Below, in pieces: positions 42,102-50,703 of a DNA stretch of 64,000 bases (positions are counted from its first letter, which is position 1; each line of letters begins with the position of its first letter). The notes beneath the pieces were generated by a model. That model was not told the origin of the DNA, did not search any database, and was given only the letters and a program-made list of their open reading frames with translations. The stretch lies in contig CP069393.1 in NCBI GenBank assembly GCA_016887505.1, positions 62,001 through 126,000 on the forward strand, read 5' to 3'. The position numbers and the translations under genes were made by a program. Origin of the DNA: Clostridia bacterium (lineage in GTDB: Bacteria > Bacillota > TC1 > UBA5767).

Positions 42102-44088
42102 CCTAACTTGCGATGAGGCTATAGGTAAGATTGAAAGGGAAGAATTATTTCATGGCCTAATTGATGGTTCCTTCCGTTTGGTTATTGAAAAATACGTCCC
42201 CTTCATTTGCGCTGCCATCCATAACGGTAGCAAATTGCGAGCTGATTTATTGCCCCAAATAGACCTAAACCAGCAAGAGCGCTGGTATGAAGAAGATCCA
42301 CTGACGGGGGAGTTTATCGAGTCCCTACCGATTCGAATCATTGCGCAAGATTCAAGATATGAATATGATTTAAATAGAGACCAGAATAATTGCATATACG
42401 ATGTGGCTTGGGGCAAAAAAGTATGGAAAGAGCCATTAAGCAAGGAGGCTATTGAACTAGGAAAAAGCAAGCATAAAGCCTTCTATACAGTTCTAGATGT
42501 ACTCGTTAAAAAACTAGAGCAAAAATACAATACTTGTGTTGTTTATGACATCCATTCCTATAATCACCAAAGAAAGACAGAGCGAAGGGATTATCCAATC
42601 TTCAATATTGGAACGGAACAGATTAGGACAGATCGGTTTAGACCCTATATTTCACGATTTATAAAGGAACTAGACAAGATTACATTTGAAAACGTCGAAA
42701 CAACAGTTGCGGAGAATGATGTTTTTTATGGTCGGGGTTATTTAGCAAAACATATAGCAGCGTTAACCGAAAAAACGTTCGTGATTCCTTTGGAAATTAA
42801 AAAAATATATTGTGATGAAAATACGGGAGACCTATTTCCAGAAGTGATTTTTATTATTAAACAAGGTCTTAAAAATGCCATCTTGTCGAATTCCTTATAC
42901 TTTATGAACAAGGAATCCAATATGCGAGTTCGAAGTAAAGCGGATTTGTTATCTAGCATCGAAGACCCGGTGCTTAAAAAAGTGGATAAGAGTTTGTACT
43001 CTTTACTAAAGAACTTTGAGACCTTAACATATGTGAATCCCAAGAATCTTGAAAAGTGTAAAAAGCAGTTCTTTAATTCCAAATATAGGATAGAGCCGGA
43101 CTTTAATTATATTCCCTTACGGGTAGACCCCTACGATCTTAAGCAAAAGCTATATCAGTTACCGGTTACAGATATATACGATATATCGATACAAGGACTA
43201 TATCAGGACATCATTAATGAGTATGTGACGACCATCGATATGCTTGTTGCGAGAGGAACTGAAGATTTTTTTTACAATTCTTTGAAGCTGTACGGTAAGC
43301 CAGACAAGAAAGATGTAAAAAACGCAAACTACATTATTCAGTCCTATGGCAATGATGACCAATCACTAGACCTACTAAGTACAGAGCAGGTGCTAGCCTT
43401 CTTTCAGTCTGAAATTGAAAGATGGGGTACGGGAGGAAAAGTCGTTCTTAGTAAGAATATGTCTGCTAGAGCCATGGTTAATTCAAGGAAAAAAACATTG
43501 GTCGTTAACGAACAGGCAAAATTTGACAAGATTGACTTGGAATTGCTATCGAATCATGAATTAGGCATACATATGCTAACCACAATGAACGGATTTAACC
43601 AACCGTTAAAGATGGTACTTCTTGGTACACCTAGGAATGTAGAAACACAAGAAGGACTCGCTATTTTGGCTGAATGCCTGACGGGAAAGATGCATATTAA
43701 ACGATTGAAGGACTTGAGCTATAGGGTGATTGCGGTTGACCTTATGGTTAAAGGATTAAACTTTAGAGAAATATTTGAGCATTTAATAGAGGAATACAAT
43801 TTCACGAAGGAGGATGCCTTTAATTTAACGGTACGTGTTCTGCGTGGTGGTGGTTTCACGAAAGATTATTTGTACTTAAAAGGGTTCATTAAGGTTTATA
43901 ACTATTATTTACAAGGGAAGCCGATCCAAGAACTATTAATCGGGAAAACCTCATTAGAGTATTCCGCTTTATTGAAGGAGCTAATCGATCGTGGCTATTT
44001 GAAACAAGGAAAATACACTAACCCTATTTTTGAAGAAGGCAAATTGGATGATGAGATTATCGAATACATCCTTAAAAGTACCATGTAG
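42094..44088 (+). CDS. N-formylglutamate amidohydrolase / QEGLA-motif metallopeptidase fusion
   Basis: 664 residues from ATG 42094 (GAGGT upstream). Residues about 20-260 are an FGase (HutG-like) domain: H-N-G-S, D-L-N-R and Y-D-I-H-S-Y carry the zinc and substrate ligands. Residues about 300-650 are the DUF1704 (TIGR02421) family: zinc motif H-E-L-G-I-H near 487-492 and Q-E-G-L-A near 518-522. DUF1704 is also the family of eukaryotic microtubule tyrosine carboxypeptidases (MATCAP), so a carboxypeptidase action is plausible. Proteins of this kind are often encoded separately; fusion ties both hydrolases to the ATP-grasp ligase beside them. The older name, flavohemoglobin expression-modulating protein, says nothing secure about function. 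Confidence 0.85.
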   Translation: MLSLTCDEAIGKIEREELFHGLIDGSFRLVIEKYVPFICAAIHNGSKLRADLLPQIDLNQQERWYEEDPLTGEFIESLPIRIIAQDSRYEYDLNRDQNNCIYDVAWGKKVWKEPLSKEAIELGKSKHKAFYTVLDVLVKKLEQKYNTCVVYDIHSYNHQRKTERRDYPIFNIGTEQIRTDRFRPYISRFIKELDKITFENVETTVAENDVFYGRGYLAKHIAALTEKTFVIPLEIKKIYCDENTGDLFPEVIFIIKQGLKNAILSNSLYFMNKESNMRVRSKADLLSSIEDPVLKKVDKSLYSLLKNFETLTYVNPKNLEKCKKQFFNSKYRIEPDFNYIPLRVDPYDLKQKLYQLPVTDIYDISIQGLYQDIINEYVTTIDMLVARGTEDFFYNSLKLYGKPDKKDVKNANYIIQSYGNDDQSLDLLSTEQVLAFFQSEIERWGTGGKVVLSKNMSARAMVNSRKKTLVVNEQAKFDKIDLELLSNHELGIHMLTTMNGFNQPLKMVLLGTPRNVETQEGLAILAECLTGKMHIKRLKDLSYRVIAVDLMVKGLNFREIFEHLIEEYNFTKEDAFNLTVRVLRGGGFTKDYLYLKGFIKVYNYYLQGKPIQELLIGKTSLEYSALLKELIDRGYLKQGKYTNPIFEEGKLDDEIIEYILKSTM

Positions 44089-44132
44089 AAGGTCAATCCT
44101 TTAGTGCTAGCAGTCAATAAGATGGAGGTGGT

Positions 44133-45041
44133 ATGATGAAAATCAATGAGTATGTTAATCAGTATGGAGAATATGGTCCCTTTGTAGACAATGGACATAC
44201 GAATCACTTGCCGATGGTACAATATGCCTTTAAATCCTTGGGTTGCAACGACGAGGCCCTTGTAGCCTTAACAAAAGGCTATGTGAGAATGAATAATCTA
44301 GAAAAAGTAGCGGATTATACACTGCTGAGTAGTTCCTTTGAAGCAAACTTAGGTCGTAAGGAGGCCTATGGGTCGTATGTGACGTATTTTACGGAGGAAC
44401 TGAAAAGAAGTGATCAGAAGGTAGTCATCTCGAAAACCCTGCATGCCCTACAGAATCGAATAGGGGCAGGGCTGTTTCATGCCTTAATTCGTTTATCGTA
44501 CGCAGTAGTAGCAGAAAACAAGGAAGAAATCATCCGCTCTTTGGCTTTTCTTGCTTGTGGGGACCAAGAACAAACCGTAAAAGGGCATGAAATTGATGGT
44601 GCAGTTGCTTCAACTGAATTTAAAAGATTTATTAGAGAGCATCAAGGCTATTTCTATTTGTCAGGAGATACTGAAGCTAAAGAAAGTGCCTTATTAGATG
44701 CCTTATGTGAAGTCTTTTTATCGACAGGTTCTTTTTATGTGTTGCATACCATTACTGGTTTTGAGGCCTTGAATACACTGAAAACGTATTTTGAAGATTA
44801 TGATGGAGCTATAGATAGTTTTACCACCAGCGTCTTACGTTGGCTGAAAAGGGTATCCATAGATGAGTATAAAACGAGAATCCTTGACCAGGGTATGGGC
44901 TTTGATGAAATGAAAAATCGGATTTGTAACATTACGGAAACTCATACAATCAAACTACTCTATTCAGCGGAAGTATTGTATGGTCGATTTTTAAATGAAA
45001 AGTTGAAGCGGGTAGCACAAGTCCGGCTTATGGATGCTTAA
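44133..45041 (+). CDS. Questin-oxidase-like (DUF4243) protein
   Basis: 302 residues, all-helical. N-H-L-P-M-V-Q-Y-A near residue 24 and G-A-G-L-F-H-A-L-I-R-L-S-Y-A near 112 match the DUF4243/questin oxidase (AflY) family, whose fungal members perform Baeyer-Villiger-like ring cleavage without cofactor. C-terminal H-T-I-T-G-F and a final helix fit too. GGAGGTGG precedes the ATG. 44 bases after the fusion gene, so probably the same operon; this combination with amide ligase and hydrolases hints at modification of a small metabolite. Confidence 0.72.
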   Translation: MMKINEYVNQYGEYGPFVDNGHTNHLPMVQYAFKSLGCNDEALVALTKGYVRMNNLEKVADYTLLSSSFEANLGRKEAYGSYVTYFTEELKRSDQKVVISKTLHALQNRIGAGLFHALIRLSYAVVAENKEEIIRSLAFLACGDQEQTVKGHEIDGAVASTEFKRFIREHQGYFYLSGDTEAKESALLDALCEVFLSTGSFYVLHTITGFEALNTLKTYFEDYDGAIDSFTTSVLRWLKRVSIDEYKTRILDQGMGFDEMKNRICNITETHTIKLLYSAEVLYGRFLNEKLKRVAQVRLMDA

Positions 45042-45112
45042 GGAGTCGTATATCCCTGAAATGCAGGGGATGATGAATTATACTGGCAATTTTGAAAGGA
45101 ATGAAGCGCATC

Positions 45113-45373
45113 ATGAAGAAAAACGAACATCTGACGAACATATTGTTGGGGGTGGGCGTAATTTTTGCTGTCAGTCCGTTAGCATTATATTGGTTTATTC
45201 ATGCTAATCCTGACCGGTATCTTGATATAATCAATAAACCGTATCCTTTTAGCCATTTTGGAGGCGGTCCATTTCAATTCTTTATGTATAGTGGGCTATT
45301 GGTTATTGGCATAAGTTTCCTAGTCATCAGTATGGTATTGAAAAGAAGAAAAAAAGATATTGAAAAAGTCTAA
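45113..45373 (+). CDS. Small two-helix membrane protein
   Basis: 86 residues from ATG 45113 (a TTG at 45092 or ATG 45101 are alternatives; the ribosome site AAAGGA is shared). Two membrane helices (about 8-25 and 55-75) with a loop holding F-G-G-G-P-F, and a basic tail K-R-R-K-K. No family recognised. It may belong to the upstream operon. Confidence 0.55.
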   Translation: MKKNEHLTNILLGVGVIFAVSPLALYWFIHANPDRYLDIINKPYPFSHFGGGPFQFFMYSGLLVIGISFLVISMVLKRRKKDIEKV

Positions 45374-45452
45374 CACTAGCCAAAAATTGAGCTTCTATCT
45401 ATGCTTTTATGTACAGCTGGTTGGCTAATTTGACCCATAGATGACAATGAAA

Positions 45453-45494
45453 ACCCTTGGAAATCACTGATATCAAAACAGCCTTTCCAAGGGT
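45453..45494. terminator. Hairpin between convergent genes
   Basis: ACCCTTGGAAA (45453-45463) pairs with TTTCCAAGGGT (45484-45494) over a 20-base loop; on the minus strand TTTT follows. Probable shared terminator for the peroxiredoxin gene and the membrane protein gene. Confidence 0.55.
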
Positions 45495-45554
45495 AATTTG
45501 GTTTTACCACTCTATGGATAGATGATAAGTATAGAGACTAGGCGACAAGAAAAC

Positions 45555-46010
45555 CTACTCAATTAAACTTAGTAATTCATCCGTATCTGGTATGTCTTTC
45601 ATGGAATGGCCATAGTGTACATAGCGGAGCATACCTGTTTTGTCGATCAGCATTTGGGCTGGCATGCGGCCCAACTTAAAAAGGTCTACTTGTTGGCCAT
45701 AATTTTTAACTACAGTATGTTTCTCGTCGGGGATTCCGACAAAGGGTAGTGAATGCTTTTCCCAATAGGTTGCGAAATCTTCTTTATTTTCTGGTCCTAT
45801 GACTACAATCTCAGTGTCCTTTTCAACAAATGAGTCATAATTTAGACGCAACTGCGTCATATGCCGTTGGCAGAAAGGTCAAGAAAAACCGCGGTTGAGT
45901 ACCAACAAAACCCATTTCTTTTCCTGATAATTCTTTAGTGAAAAGTGCTCGCCTTTATAATCATCAATTTCAATATCGGGCGCTTTTTTATCTACTTTGA
46001 CTCGTGGCAT
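45555..46010 (-). CDS. Peroxiredoxin-like selenoprotein (in-frame UGA read as Sec44)
   Basis: 151 residues if the TGA at 45879-45881 is decoded as selenocysteine. ATG 46010 follows AAGGAGGAACG. The frame reads A-P-D-I-E-I-D-D, a typical AhpC/TSA start, then N-R-G-F-S-U-P-F-C-Q-R-H, i.e. UxxC where close relatives have CxxC. After the TGA the same frame continues the thioredoxin fold with P-A-Q-M-L-I-D-K-T-G and ends at 45555. A perfect hairpin GACGCA-GT-TGCGTC begins 20 bases after TGA, a plausible bacterial SECIS. A shorter reading from Met at 45860 would omit the redox centre. Role: thiol-dependent peroxide reduction, inferred. Confidence 0.8.
45845..45858 (-). promoter_or_regulatory. SECIS-like hairpin
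   Basis: On the minus strand GACGCA pairs with TGCGTC with GU at the tip. The tip is about 26 bases after the UGA, within the range reported for bacterial SECIS elements (roughly 16-37). Lies inside the coding sequence. Confidence 0.6.
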
Positions 46011-46462
46011 CGTTCCTCCTTCCGACAGACAGTAGTCTGTCTACACCGATTGAAAGCAAGAGATGACGGTACAATAAACAAACTGCTAGATTTTTTTTGT
46101 GTGTGGTATCGACTGCTATTGTAGTGAAGGCATAAACTGGCTTTTTTTACTATTTATGAAAAGCATTGCCTTAAATTCAGTATAGTCTATCACTATATGG
46201 AAATCAAAATGGTGAGGATGTCTGCAAAAGAAAAATGATATTGGATTTTGGAGCTAGCTCATAACAGGAGTATCTTGGGGGCCATACCAATGTCTAGTTG
46301 AATCAGATGGTTCGGCTTTAAAAATTAGGTTAATTGAAAGAATAATGATAAAATATATATTACAATAGTCTTTAATAGTAAAATCTATTTAATAATTAAA
46401 TCGAATAGAGTAGGTCATAATCGATTGCGCACTTCTAGGAGCACATGGAATAAAAGGTGGTG
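46011..46462. other. Divergent intergenic region
   Basis: About 450 bases between the selenoprotein-type gene and the DUF454 gene. Apart from the inverted repeat at 46024-46041, only AT-rich DNA without a supported gene was seen. An ATGATAAAATATATATTA segment near 46343 may hold the plus-strand promoter. Confidence 0.35.
46024..46041. promoter_or_regulatory. Inverted repeat, TetR-type operator candidate
   Basis: GACAGAC-AGTA-GTCTGTC lies 14 bases before the peroxiredoxin start, directly ahead of its ribosome site. The sequence resembles TetR-family operators (GACAGAC...GTCTGTC). No TetR gene is in the window. Confidence 0.5.
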
Positions 46463-46897
46463 ATGGCACAATTGAATACGGATTCAATAAAAAAAATCAT
46501 ACTGATTCTACTGGGAAGCATATTCTTAGCATTAGGGATAATCGGTGTTTTTATCCCTATACTTCCAACCACCCCCTTCCTATTGCTTACTTCCTTTTGC
46601 TATCTGCGAAGTAGCGAAAGGATGTATAAGTGGCTAATCAATCACAGAATCTTTGGAGCATATATATATAGCTATATAACCTATAAGGCTATTCCAAAGA
46701 AAACCAAAATTGGTACTTTGATTTTTCTTTGGTCCACCTTGCTTGTCTCGATGCTACTTGTGCCAATCTTGCACCTTAGGCTCTTCCTCCTTGTCGTTGG
46801 AATCGGTGTGACGATCCATCTAGTGATGCTGAAAACCTTGAGCACGGAAGACTTGAAACAGCTCAAGGCGCTCTATCCCAGTAAGGAAAAAAGCTAG
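46463..46897 (+). CDS. DUF454 (YbaN-like) inner membrane protein
   Basis: 144 residues from ATG 46463. Family pattern: L-G-I-I-G-V-F-I-P-I-L-P-T-T-P-F-L-L-L, then F-C-Y-L-R-S-S-E-R and W-L-I-N-H-R-I-F-G. Three to four membrane helices. Function of the family is unknown. AAAGG precedes the start. Confidence 0.85.
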   Translation: MAQLNTDSIKKIILILLGSIFLALGIIGVFIPILPTTPFLLLTSFCYLRSSERMYKWLINHRIFGAYIYSYITYKAIPKKTKIGTLIFLWSTLLVSMLLVPILHLRLFLLVVGIGVTIHLVMLKTLSTEDLKQLKALYPSKEKS

Positions 46898-47132
46898 ACC
46901 TAGTAAGGTTAGTCTAATGTTTTCGAACACGAGAAGAATCTTGTAGAAGCATAAGTATCATTCGATAAAGTTTGAGACCTAAGATAGAAGGTTTCTATTT
47001 TAAAGAAGAATTGGGTTGTTCAATACTGATATTCTTCCTTCCTTGTATCTTGATTGAAAAAGCAAGCAGAATCGACCCAGAGTGCATGAAGAATCAAAAA
47101 TGTATTTAAAAAATACTAGAAGGAGTAAAAAC

Positions 47133-47471
47133 ATGGAAAACAAGTTAACGATTCTTTGGACCAACGCCGATCCCATTACCTCTGAGCTAATGGTGTTTCA
47201 TTATGCCCAGGTTAGTCTCGAAAAAAAATGGTGGGATGAGGTTGAAATTGTTGTTTGGGGAGCAACCGCTAAACTAGTGGCTGAGAATAAAGCCATACAA
47301 GATGAACTTTTGAAAATCAAAGAAAAAGGTGTAAGAGTACGTTTCTGTACGGCCTGTGCAACAACCCTCGGAGTGGCCGGTAAAATCGAATCACTAGGAT
47401 TCGAACTTGAGTTTATGGGCTTGCCCTTGACAGAGGTTCTTAAAACGGGCGGGAAACTGTTGACGATTTAG
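47133..47471 (+). CDS. DsrE-family protein
   Basis: 112 residues from ATG 47133 after AAGGAG. DsrE-like fold: T-I-L-W-T-N-A-D-P, then V-E-I-V-V-W-G-A-T-A-K-L-V and V-R-F-C-T-A-C-A near residue 70, where sulfur-relay members carry their persulfide Cys. The second half G-L-P-L-T-E-V-L-K-T-G fits. It may handle sulfur or thiol groups; stand-alone with its own terminator. Confidence 0.8.
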   Translation: MENKLTILWTNADPITSELMVFHYAQVSLEKKWWDEVEIVVWGATAKLVAENKAIQDELLKIKEKGVRVRFCTACATTLGVAGKIESLGFELEFMGLPLTEVLKTGGKLLTI

Positions 47472-47510
47472 CAGCAGGAAGAAAGCATAAGCGGAAGGAT
47501 GAATTTTGCA

Positions 47511-47537
47511 AATCGGAGTTTCGACTCCGATTTTTTT
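47511..47537 (+). terminator. Terminator after the DsrE gene
   Basis: AATCGGAGT pairs with ACTCCGATT around TTCG, then a run of seven T. Confidence 0.93.
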
Positions 47538-47700
47538 GTTTTAATAGGACTCAATCGCTCCATAAATACTAGAAAGCAGAGTAAAGTGACTCAAGTCATT
47601 TTTTAATTGAAATTGAGTGGCTTGAGGATGGAAAAGGATGACTTCCGATGCATTGTAAATATACCTTGCTTCTACTTACAATAAAGCGAGGAGGTGCTTT

Positions 47701-48513
47701 ATGGAAACAGCACATGAAATAGACTACAAACTGTATGGCGATGATATGCAGTTTGTGGAAATCGAACTTGATAGCGGTGAAGTTGTTCTAGCAGAAGCAG
47801 GAGCAATGATGTACATGGATGAAAAAATCAAGATGGAGACAATCTTCGGTGACGGCAGTAGCAGGGGCAACCAAAAAGGTTTAATGGGCAAGCTCATGGG
47901 CGCTGGTAAACGTTTGGTTACTGGGGAAGGCTTATTCATGACTACCTTTACCAATGCACAAGAAGGAAAGGCGCACGTAGCCTTCGGCGCACCCTATCCT
48001 GGCAGTGTTGTCCCAGTTGATTTAAGCCAACTGAATGGAACGATTATTTGTCAGAAAGATGCTTTTCTATGTGCCGCAAAAGGAGTATCCGTTGGAATTT
48101 ATCTACAAAAGAAAATTGGTGCGGGCTTCTTCGGTGGTGAAGGCTTCATCATGCAACGCTTAGATGGAGATGGGCTAGCTTTTCTACACGCAGGTGGAAC
48201 CTTATTCAAAAGAAAGATTACATCTGGCCAAAAATTACGCATCGACACGGGCTGCCTAGTTGCGATGACAGAAGGCGTAACCTTCGATGTTCAGTTTGCG
48301 GGTGATATTAAAAGCGCCATTTTTGGTGGCGAAGGAATTTTCTTTGGCACACTCAGCGGAGAAGGCGAAGTTTGGTTGCAATCCCTACCCTTTAGCAGAA
48401 TGGCAGACAGAATCATAAATGCAGCTGGTGGAAGCAAGGGAGAAACGAAGCATGCTATGTCTAGTGGCATAGAAGAACTGTCAGGACTTGCAAATATATT
48501 TAATAGAGACTAA
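47701..48513 (+). CDS. AIM24 / TIGR00266 family protein
   Basis: 270 residues, full length. Beta-rich repeats with V-E-I-E-L-D-S-G-E-V-V-L-A-E-A-G-A-M-M-Y-M, F-A-A/C-A-A-K-G-V-S-V, G-G-E-G-F and T-G-C-L-V-A-M-T are diagnostic. Family function is unknown (mitochondrial AIM24 in yeast affects inner-membrane organisation). GAGGAGGTG precedes the ATG. First gene of a tight operon with 9-10 base gaps through 50536. Confidence 0.9.
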   Translation: METAHEIDYKLYGDDMQFVEIELDSGEVVLAEAGAMMYMDEKIKMETIFGDGSSRGNQKGLMGKLMGAGKRLVTGEGLFMTTFTNAQEGKAHVAFGAPYPGSVVPVDLSQLNGTIICQKDAFLCAAKGVSVGIYLQKKIGAGFFGGEGFIMQRLDGDGLAFLHAGGTLFKRKITSGQKLRIDTGCLVAMTEGVTFDVQFAGDIKSAIFGGEGIFFGTLSGEGEVWLQSLPFSRMADRIINAAGGSKGETKHAMSSGIEELSGLANIFNRD

Positions 48514-48523
48514 GGAGAATATC

Positions 48524-48820
48524 ATGAAAGAAACGAATAAATGGATTAATGCACTGGCCTACCTAATATTTTTTGTCCCACTACTCGTTGATGGAACGAA
48601 TGAGGAATACAAGTTTCATGCCAACCAAGGATTAAATTTATTGATCCTTTCTATCGCGGTAACGATTGTTGGTACCTTTATCCCTGTAATTGGATGGCTC
48701 TTAATATTGCCAATCGGTGGTTTATTTTGCTTTGTACTCTTCATTATGGGTGTTATTAATGCAATAAATGTAAAAATGAAAGAACTACCGGTTATTGGGA
48801 AACACAGATTGATTAAATAG
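48524..48820 (+). CDS. DUF4870-like small membrane protein
   Basis: 98 residues from ATG 48524 (AAGGAG upstream; a longer frame overlaps the previous gene). Three hydrophobic segments; the motif Y-K-F-H-A-N-Q-G-L-N-L-L-I-L matches the H-x-x-Q-G/A-L region of DUF4870/Tic20-like proteins. Role unknown; in operon between the AIM24 and lipoprotein genes. Confidence 0.75.
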   Translation: MKETNKWINALAYLIFFVPLLVDGTNEEYKFHANQGLNLLILSIAVTIVGTFIPVIGWLLILPIGGLFCFVLFIMGVINAINVKMKELPVIGKHRLIK

Positions 48821-48829
48821 GAGAAAAAA

Positions 48830-49669
48830 ATGAGAAATAAACTCTTCATTGTATTCTGTTCCATATTTCTTTTGGTTACCGCAATGTCTGGATGTGGGGC
48901 CAAAGATAAGGTTAACGAAGCGATTAATCCAGCGGCTGAAATGAGTACGGAGACAGAAGATGGGCAGGTTGCTTCCGAAAACATGAAGGAACAAGCAAAG
49001 AAAGAGGGTGTATCGGTAAGTGAATTACAAGAAACATTAGATGGGTTAGCAGACATTGGCGCAGAAAAATATGGAATCACGACGAAGGAGTATATCACCC
49101 AACTCAATTCCAATGGGGGGACGGTCTTAAGCGAATGGCAAGAAGCCTCGGAACAAATGGGAATGAGTATCACGGATCTTTATGCCTATGAAAAAGACAG
49201 TCTAAGCAGGATGACGGACGAACAAAAAGAAACAATGCAGGGTATGAATGATGCGCTAAAAATGGCTGAATCTGAACTAGAGGATGCCGCTGCCAATGAA
49301 AATACTGATATTACCAAAATGCTTGGCATCGAAGAAAATACATCTGGCGAAACAAGAACCGTAACCATGACAGAAGAAGAATTGAGACAAGCCTTGAGCT
49401 ATGAGACCTATAAGATACTACAGGATTATACCGACGAATACTCGACTCTATATGAATATGTGACGGATGCAAGCTATGACGATGTACTTGAGCATTACCT
49501 CGCACTAATTGTTAATACAAAAGACTATCAAAAAATTGAACCGATGGGTAATGTTGGCGTCATGCTGCAAGGCACGATTAATGAAATTCCGGTATATATA
49601 GAAATTGATAATTCTGATCCTGGAAAAATAAGAGTCAATAATTATCTAGATCTGACCTCACTAGAATAG
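48830..49669 (+). CDS. Lipoprotein of unknown function
   Basis: 279 residues. Signal peptide with lipobox A-M-S-G-C (Cys22). The mature part is acidic and helical with Met/Glu-rich stretches (M-T-E-E-E-L-R-Q-A-L near 180), followed by a possible beta domain at the end (V-G-V-M-L-Q-G-T-I-N-E-I-P-V-Y-I). No family recognised. Tight operon with both neighbours. Confidence 0.8.
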   Translation: MRNKLFIVFCSIFLLVTAMSGCGAKDKVNEAINPAAEMSTETEDGQVASENMKEQAKKEGVSVSELQETLDGLADIGAEKYGITTKEYITQLNSNGGTVLSEWQEASEQMGMSITDLYAYEKDSLSRMTDEQKETMQGMNDALKMAESELEDAAANENTDITKMLGIEENTSGETRTVTMTEEELRQALSYETYKILQDYTDEYSTLYEYVTDASYDDVLEHYLALIVNTKDYQKIEPMGNVGVMLQGTINEIPVYIEIDNSDPGKIRVNNYLDLTSLE

Positions 49670-49678
49670 GAGTTTGTT

Positions 49679-50536
49679 ATGAAAAAGATGGTATTTTCGC
49701 TCGTACTAATTGTCATTTTTTGCATGGGTATTGTTGGAACGGCTTTTGCACAAGGCGAAAGTGGTGCAATCAACAGTGCTGGATACGACAATAGACTGGA
49801 AAATGTACCAAAAACCGATGCCAATGCGATTGGTCGTGAAGGATTTTGTATTTTGGCGAAAAGTTCCTATCAAAGACAACAAGCTTTTATTACGCTCTAT
49901 AAGATTTGGCAATCCCTTGAGCAAGTGAATACTAAAAATGTAGAGGTGTCTTTGGGCACCTCTGCTACCAATAGTGGCTTTATTCCGACGTTTGACAGTC
50001 GACCCTACCATACGGATTTTAAGGCAGAGATTGAAGGGACTTCAATAAAATCAGGCGAAACAGTTATTCTGAAATATGACGTGTATTATAAGAATGGAAA
50101 CATTAAGATCGATTCATATTATCAAGGTCGCCTAGTAGCCAGTGCAATCTATCATGATACGGCATTCGTAACCTTTACTACCATGACGATGGGAACCAAC
50201 TATGCAGAGGTATTGGAAGGGAATTGGCTTCCATTTCGCTTTCTAGACCGTGCCTATTATGAAGCGCTTGAACATGACCCAGAAGTCGCTAGTTTTCGAT
50301 TTGAAAATCAGTTTTTGAACGATGAAAAGGTTACCTACATGGAGACCCTCATGACGGATGGCTCGATGACAAAACAATGGTATTCCCAAACCTATAAAAT
50401 GCCAGTGAAATTTCATCGTGAATGGTACAATGGCGATGCTCTTACTCTAATTGACTGGGTGGTAACGAATATCGATGAATCCGTTACTCTAGAAGATAGT
50501 ATGTTTAATATCCCATCTGATGCAGAATTTGAATAA
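49679..50536 (+). CDS. Exported protein of unknown function
   Basis: 285 residues. Signal peptide about 1-25 (cleavage near A-F-A-Q). The mature chain is rich in beta-type sequence, with I-L-K-Y-D-V-Y-Y-K-N-G-N-I-K-I-D and a closing L-I-D-W-V-V-T-N-I-D. This recalls LolA/outer-membrane-lipoprotein-sorting folds found in monoderm proteins, but I cannot assign it. Last gene of the AIM24 operon; a hairpin terminator follows at 50678. Confidence 0.78.
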   Translation: MKKMVFSLVLIVIFCMGIVGTAFAQGESGAINSAGYDNRLENVPKTDANAIGREGFCILAKSSYQRQQAFITLYKIWQSLEQVNTKNVEVSLGTSATNSGFIPTFDSRPYHTDFKAEIEGTSIKSGETVILKYDVYYKNGNIKIDSYYQGRLVASAIYHDTAFVTFTTMTMGTNYAEVLEGNWLPFRFLDRAYYEALEHDPEVASFRFENQFLNDEKVTYMETLMTDGSMTKQWYSQTYKMPVKFHREWYNGDALTLIDWVVTNIDESVTLEDSMFNIPSDAEFE

Positions 50537-50677
50537 ATGGGAAAAGAAGCATAACTTGGCACGCAGTGCTGATTCTGTGATTATGACTAGAAATAGTGTG
50601 GGGTACAGTTGGTACAAGTTTGCCTGTTGCAAAAATAAACTGCTGGGGTAAAAATATATTTAGTTTGGCTTACACGC

Positions 50678-50703
50678 GGGCACATTAAAAATTGTGCCCT
50701 TTT
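50678..50703 (+). terminator. Terminator of the AIM24 operon
   Basis: GGGCACA (50678-50684) pairs with TGTGCCC (50693-50699), then TTTT. About 140 bases after the last stop. Confidence 0.75.

Noticed and set aside
45555-45860. Peroxiredoxin gene as a pseudogene or short ORF starting at 45860
   Set aside because: A single stop exactly at the redox Cys, otherwise intact frame and a hairpin downstream fit selenocysteine better than decay. It remains the main alternative.
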